64,000 nucleotides of DNA from Hymenobacter sp. CRA2 (GTDB taxonomy: Bacteria > Bacteroidota > Bacteroidia > Cytophagales > Hymenobacteraceae), in the NCBI RefSeq assembly GCF_002007105.1, contig NZ_MVBC01000003.1, positions 124,001 to 188,000 of the forward strand, given 5' to 3'. This document shows, piece by piece, positions 60,463 to 64,000 of the stretch. A program made the position numbers and the translations under genes. Within the stretch, counting starts at the first letter, position 1; each line of letters starts with the position of its first letter. The notes under the pieces are model-generated. The model worked only from the letters and a program-made list of their open reading frames with translations. It did no database searches and was not told where the DNA came from.

Positions 60463-60495
60463 AAAAGCCCCGCCGGAATGTCCGGCGGGGCTTTT
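60463..60495. terminator. Terminator between coiled-coil gene and cphA
   Basis: AAAAGCCCCGCCGGA pairs perfectly over 15 bp with TCCGGCGGGGCTTTT around ATG, with A and T runs. It lies between converging genes. Confidence 0.92.
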
Positions 60496-60520
60496 TCGTG
60501 CGGCTTGCTGATGCCCAGCT

Positions 60521-63166
60521 TTACGCGTGCTGCGGCTGTGCTTGCTTGAGGCTGGCCTCGTAGGCTTCCAGCTTCGCGATGGTGTTCTTGATGTCTTCGG
60601 TGAAGATGGTAATGACCGAACCTTCGCGGGCGTTCTGCAGAGCAAAGTCGATGGCGTCAGGCTCGTTTTCGATGTAGGTGATGGGCAGATCGGGCTTGTC
60701 CGTAGTCAGGCCCTCACGCATCAGCGCCTCGATTTCCTCGGCAGTTTTGCCGCGCAGGTCCTGATCCTGGCGCAGGATAACCTCGTCGAAAATCCGGCCG
60801 GCCACGCGGGCGTAGTCGATGGTGTCCTGCGGGCGCCGGTCGCCGAGGCCCGACACGATGCCCACCTTGTGGGTAGCCTGCGTCGCATCGAGGAATTCCC
60901 CGAATTTCTCGATGCCGTGCGTGTTGTGGGCGTAGTCGACAATGACCTCGAAACCGGAGAAGCGGAAGATGTTCATGCGCCCCGGCGTGCTGGTGGCCGA
61001 GGGCACGAAGGTGCACAGCGCCGTCTTGATGTCGTCCTTGGTGAAGCCGTAGCAATACGCCGCCAACGAAGCCGCCAAGCAGTTTTCGATGTTGAAGCGG
61101 GCCCGGCCGCCTAAGGTCACCGGCAATTCCTCAGCTCGGGCAATGCGCAGCTTGTAGGTGTTCTTGTAGATGGTGATGTAGCCTTCCTCGTACACGGCGG
61201 CCACGCCCCCGGCTTCCATATGTTCGCGGATGCGCGGTGAGTCGTCGTCCATGCTGAAGAGAGCCACGCGGCAGTCTACCCGCTCGCGCATGGCGTAGGT
61301 GTAGTCGTTGTCGGCGTTGAGAATGGCCCAACCGCCCTTGCGCACGGTGCGCGGTACCACGCTCTTCACTTCGGCCATTTCCTCCACCGTGTGGATGTCC
61401 TTCAGCCCGAGGTGGTCGGCGGCCACGTTCGTGACCACGGCCACGTCGCAGTAGTTGAAGCCCAAGCCCGAGCGCAGCATGCCGCCGCGGGCAGTTTCGA
61501 GCACGGCAAAGTTCACCGTCGGGTCTTTCAGCACAAACTCGGCGCTCTGCGAGCCGGTACAGTCGCCGCTCTGCAGCTGTCGGCCCTGAATAAAGATGCC
61601 CGAAGTAGTCGTGTGGCCCACCTTGTAGCCTTTGGCCGACACGATATGCGCCAGCAGCAGCGTGGTGGTGGTTTTGCCGTTGGTGCCCGTCACCGCGAAA
61701 ATCGGGACGCGCGAGCGGGAGCCCTGCGGAAACAGCATGTCCACGACCGGCGCGGCTACGTTGCGCGGCAGCCCATCGGCCGGCGAAATGTGCATGCGGA
61801 AGCCCGGCGCCGCGTTGACCTCGATAACGGCCCCGCGCGTCTCGTTAAGCGGAATGGCAATGTCGGTGGTGAGCACGTCGATGCCGCAGATGTCGAGGCC
61901 GATGATGCCGGCCACGCGCTCGGCGAGCAGCACGTTGTAGGGGTCCACCAAGTCGGTCACGTCGGTAGCCGTGCCGCCGGTGCTGATGTTGGCCGTGCTC
62001 TTCAGGTACAGCACCTCCCCTTCCGGCAGGATGGATTTCGGCGTCAGTTCCCGGGCTTTCAGGATCTGGTTGGTATGCTTGTCGATTTTGATTTTGGTGA
62101 GCACCTTTTCGTGCCCGATGCCGCGGCGCGGGTCCTTGTTAATCTCGTCGATGAGCTCCTGAATGGTGTGCACCCCGTCACCGGTCACGGCCGCTGGGGT
62201 GCGCTTGGCCGCGGCCACCAGCTTGCCGTTGATGACGAGCAGGCGGAAGTCGAAGCCTTCGATGAACTGCTCCACGATGACGGCCTGGGAGTATACCTGC
62301 GCCGCCTTCAGGCCCGCCAGCGCCTCCTTCCAGTTTTTGATGTTGATGGTGGCGCCCTTGCCGTGGTTGCCGTCGAGCGGCTTGGTCACGATGGGGAAGC
62401 CCAGCTCCTCGATGGCCTGCTTCAGTTCGTCGGCGTCGTACACGGTGGTGCCGCGGGGCACGGGCACGCCCGAGGCCTGCAGCATGCGCTTCGTGCGGTT
62501 TTTGTTGCCGGCTATTTCCACCGCCGCGTGCGAGGTGTTCGACGAGGTAGTGGCCCAGATGCGCTTCTGGTTCACGCCGTAGCCCAGCTGAATGATGTTG
62601 GAGCCCTCCAGCTGAATGTAGGGAATGCCGCGCGAAGCGGCTTCGGCCACGATGCTGTGGGTGCTGGGGCCGAAGAATTCGTCTTCGCGGATTTCGTGCA
62701 GCTCATCCACGATGGCACGCACGTCATATTTTTCCTTGCGAATCAGAGCGTTGAGCAGATCTACGGCAGCTTCGGCAGCTACGCGGCCCGCCCGCTCTTC
62801 CTGGTACTCAAACAGGACGATATCCACGCCATCCTCGTGGGCGGACCGGGCCTTGCCCCAACTCACGGGCATGCCCGCCATGCGCTGCAGCACCAGCGCC
62901 ACATGCTTGACCACGTGGCCCCACGGCTCGCCGTCGGCCAGCTCCTCGCGCGTAAGCGGGGGGCGCTTGCTGGCGGTACGGGTGTTTTTGCTGCAGGGCA
63001 GCTCCAGCTCCGGCAGCAGCTTAATCAGCCGGCCGTCGAGGCCCGGCACGGCGTTGCTCCAGGTGTCGGCCAGATCTTCCAGGTCCAGCTTCATTACGAT
63101 AACCTTACGGTGCTTCACGGACCAGTAGCTCGGCCCGCGCATCGTGCGGAGGTCAACGATTTTCAT
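60521..63166 (-). CDS. cphA: Cyanophycin synthetase
   Basis: An 881-residue enzyme that builds cyanophycin, a poly-aspartate backbone with arginine side chains used to store nitrogen. The start MKIVDLRTMRGPSYWSVKHR and VIVMKLDLEDL are the CphA N-terminal pattern. An ATP-grasp domain (about 220-480) has FPIVTKPLDGNHGKGATINI, VEQFIEGFDFRLLVINGKLV and GAVIEVNAAPGFRMH. A Mur-ligase-like domain follows: TGTNGKTTTTLLLAHI (about 492), TARGGMLRSGLGFNYCDVAV and VDYAHNTHGIEKF. Length is normal for CphA1. No cyanophycinase gene is in the window, and the upstream DNA lacks any other obvious partner. Confidence 0.95.
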   Translation of the reverse strand: MKIVDLRTMRGPSYWSVKHRKVIVMKLDLEDLADTWSNAVPGLDGRLIKLLPELELPCSKNTRTASKRPPLTREELADGEPWGHVVKHVALVLQRMAGMPVSWGKARSAHEDGVDIVLFEYQEERAGRVAAEAAVDLLNALIRKEKYDVRAIVDELHEIREDEFFGPSTHSIVAEAASRGIPYIQLEGSNIIQLGYGVNQKRIWATTSSNTSHAAVEIAGNKNRTKRMLQASGVPVPRGTTVYDADELKQAIEELGFPIVTKPLDGNHGKGATINIKNWKEALAGLKAAQVYSQAVIVEQFIEGFDFRLLVINGKLVAAAKRTPAAVTGDGVHTIQELIDEINKDPRRGIGHEKVLTKIKIDKHTNQILKARELTPKSILPEGEVLYLKSTANISTGGTATDVTDLVDPYNVLLAERVAGIIGLDICGIDVLTTDIAIPLNETRGAVIEVNAAPGFRMHISPADGLPRNVAAPVVDMLFPQGSRSRVPIFAVTGTNGKTTTTLLLAHIVSAKGYKVGHTTTSGIFIQGRQLQSGDCTGSQSAEFVLKDPTVNFAVLETARGGMLRSGLGFNYCDVAVVTNVAADHLGLKDIHTVEEMAEVKSVVPRTVRKGGWAILNADNDYTYAMRERVDCRVALFSMDDDSPRIREHMEAGGVAAVYEEGYITIYKNTYKLRIARAEELPVTLGGRARFNIENCLAASLAAYCYGFTKDDIKTALCTFVPSATSTPGRMNIFRFSGFEVIVDYAHNTHGIEKFGEFLDATQATHKVGIVSGLGDRRPQDTIDYARVAGRIFDEVILRQDQDLRGKTAEEIEALMREGLTTDKPDLPITYIENEPDAIDFALQNAREGSVITIFTEDIKNTIAKLEAYEASLKQAQPQHA

Positions 63167-63306
63167 AAGAACGGGTGTTGAGAAGAGGGAGGGAATTGTG
63201 CCCGCTTCTACGTTGTCGAGTGGCCTTGGGATATGCCTGAGTTAGCTTTACGGGCACTTTTTAGCTGCTTTTCGGTATATATCTCACCGGCTGGGCAGCT
63301 GGCTAC

Positions 63307-63489
63307 TTAGCTTTCCTCCGTATTCGTATTGTACCAGCCGGAGCTTGCTGCGTCGATGCCTTCGCGGGGATATGCCGTCGGGTAGGTATCGGGCACGGCC
63401 ATGTTACGGTGGAGCTTGCGGGCCTGCTTCCCGTAAATTCCTTCAAAACAGTCAACTAGCCCTTCGATTTCTGCCAGTTTTTCAGGCAC
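63307..63489 (-). CDS. Small hypothetical protein, doubtful
   Basis: A 60-residue frame with a start codon and a protein-like sequence (MPEKLAEIEGLVDCFEGIYG, later TYPTAYPREGIDAASSGWYN). It is unusually acidic and has no recognised family, signal or membrane segment. It lies upstream of cphA on the same strand, so it could be the remains of a larger gene or a genuine small gene. Confidence 0.3.
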   Translation of the reverse strand: MPEKLAEIEGLVDCFEGIYGKQARKLHRNMAVPDTYPTAYPREGIDAASSGWYNTNTEES

Positions 63490-63553
63490 TTATTCGCTTT
63501 TCCCGAGGTTTTATGCGCAGGGTGCCGACCAGCACCTTGTTTGGAATAAGGAG

Positions 63554-63587
63554 AAAAACCGTTGCTCATTGGGCTACGGTTTTTTTC
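63554..63587. terminator. Terminator in region upstream of sigma factor
   Basis: AAAAACCGT pairs with ACGGTTTTT around a 13-base loop and is followed by more T. No gene was recognised directly upstream on the plus strand. Confidence 0.7.
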
Positions 63588-63687
63588 GTTTTGGCCCCCG
63601 CAAAAAAGTTTTGCCGCCGTGCAATCCAGCCCCTTGCCCGGCCCCGTAAGTATAGCAGACCGGCTTAGCCGGCACGCTAGGTTTGCT

Positions 63688-63716
63688 AAAGCCCTCACTT
63701 ATTAAGTGAGGGCTTT
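63688..63716. terminator. Hairpin terminator before sigma factor gene
   Basis: AAAGCCCTCACTT pairs perfectly over 13 bp with AAGTGAGGGCTTT around ATT. Confidence 0.8.
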
Positions 63717-63889
63717 GTGCGTTTATAGCCGCTTGGTCTTCTACGTGCTTAAGTATTATTGCATTTATTATCAAATACTTATCTAACGAAGCCATACATA
63801 TCCCCAAAAAAGTCGGGAAGCCGCTGTAACCTTCCCGAACTAGCGCGGTGTCCACAAGCAAATAACCCACCCGCTAGCGCCTCCCTGCC

Positions 63890-64000
63890 TTGGAATCCCT
63901 GTCGGACAACGCCCTTATGCTGAAGGTCAAGGCCGGTGAGGTGGACCGCATGGGCCTGCTTTTCGAACGCTACCACCGCAAGCTCTTCGCTTTTCTCTAC
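63890..64000 (+). CDS. ECF-type RNA polymerase sigma factor, 3' end outside window
   Basis: The first 37 codons of an extracytoplasmic-function sigma factor. The sequence SDNALMLKVKAGEVDRMGLL followed by FERYHRKLFAFLY matches sigma region 2.1 (D..L...V..G....F..L...Y...L..Y). An in-frame TAG lies at 63875, so translation starts at TTG (63890, giving LESLSDNALM) or less likely at ATG (63917). The gene runs off the right edge. An anti-sigma partner, if any, would be beyond the window. Confidence 0.85.
   Translation, partial: MESLSDNALMLKVKAGEVDRMGLLFERYHRKLFAFLY

Larger units (their letters stand above)
63167..63889. other. 723-bp region between cphA and sigma factor gene
   Basis: Holds two terminators (63554-63587 and 63688-63716) and one small doubtful gene (63307-63489). 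Nothing else was recognised. Confidence 0.5.

Overview
The window looks like chromosomal DNA of a GC-rich Bacteroidetes bacterium, most likely a Hymenobacter-like member of the Cytophagales. The evidence is two proteins with type IX secretion (T9SS) C-terminal sorting domains, Bacteroidetes-typical families (DUF3667, DUF983, DUF5683, a long YidC, an enlarged signal peptidase I, a SerB-SerA fusion), LytS/LytT-type two-component regulation, and at least one TTG-N19-TAnnTTTG promoter. No rRNA, tRNA, CRISPR array, transposase or phage gene was recognised. Most of the window is ordinary core genome interleaved with small accessory blocks.

Layout. 0-12.3 kb: a multi-PAS kinase (5' end cut off), DUF3224, a secreted transglutaminase-like protein, an AraC regulator, DUF983, a Thr-rich secreted protein, an outer-membrane barrel, an alpha/beta hydrolase broken by one in-frame stop, a bifunctional SerB-SerA serine-biosynthesis enzyme with a HEAT-like follower, and a PA14/ricin T9SS cargo. 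12.6-21.4 kb: parA, a UPF0173 hydrolase, a peptide-binding lipoprotein, a proline-rich DUF6438 lipoprotein, yidC and pyrG. 21.7-32.9 kb: a Gln-rich protein, a LytS/LytT pair divergent from a hydrolase lipoprotein, two DUF3667 membrane proteins, a second multi-PAS kinase and a zinc peptidase. 33.4-36.9 kb: the three-gene circularly permuted ATP-grasp / alpha-E / transglutaminase operon, a conserved cassette of unsettled function. 37-43.3 kb: a retropepsin-like protein, a SnoaL-like protein, an XRE regulator behind repeated operator-like boxes, a T9SS protein, OsmC and a PBP4-type carboxypeptidase. 43.4-48.9 kb: a type III restriction-modification operon (mod-res) with a divergent small HTH gene. 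49.0-52.8 kb: parB, DUF5683, dapB, lepB. 53.2-60.4 kb: SDR plus AraC, ung, apaG, two methyltransferases, kdsA and a coiled-coil membrane protein. 60.5-64 kb: cyanophycin synthetase and the start of an ECF sigma factor running off the end.

Points of most interest. parA and parB are 36 kb apart and oriented so that one inversion of roughly 12.6-49.0 kb would join them head to tail. A superfamily of palindromic intergenic repeats beginning TGTCAT sits at several gene junctions; inverted copies bracket the SDR-AraC pair. Repeated short boxes lie in front of the XRE regulator (TGTAGACTT) and between the LytS/LytT pair and the hydrolase (TATTCGAC). A cyanophycin synthetase, a type III restriction system with a possible private regulator, and the ATP-grasp cassette are the main accessory functions. 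I did not find a clearly unprecedented multi-gene system.
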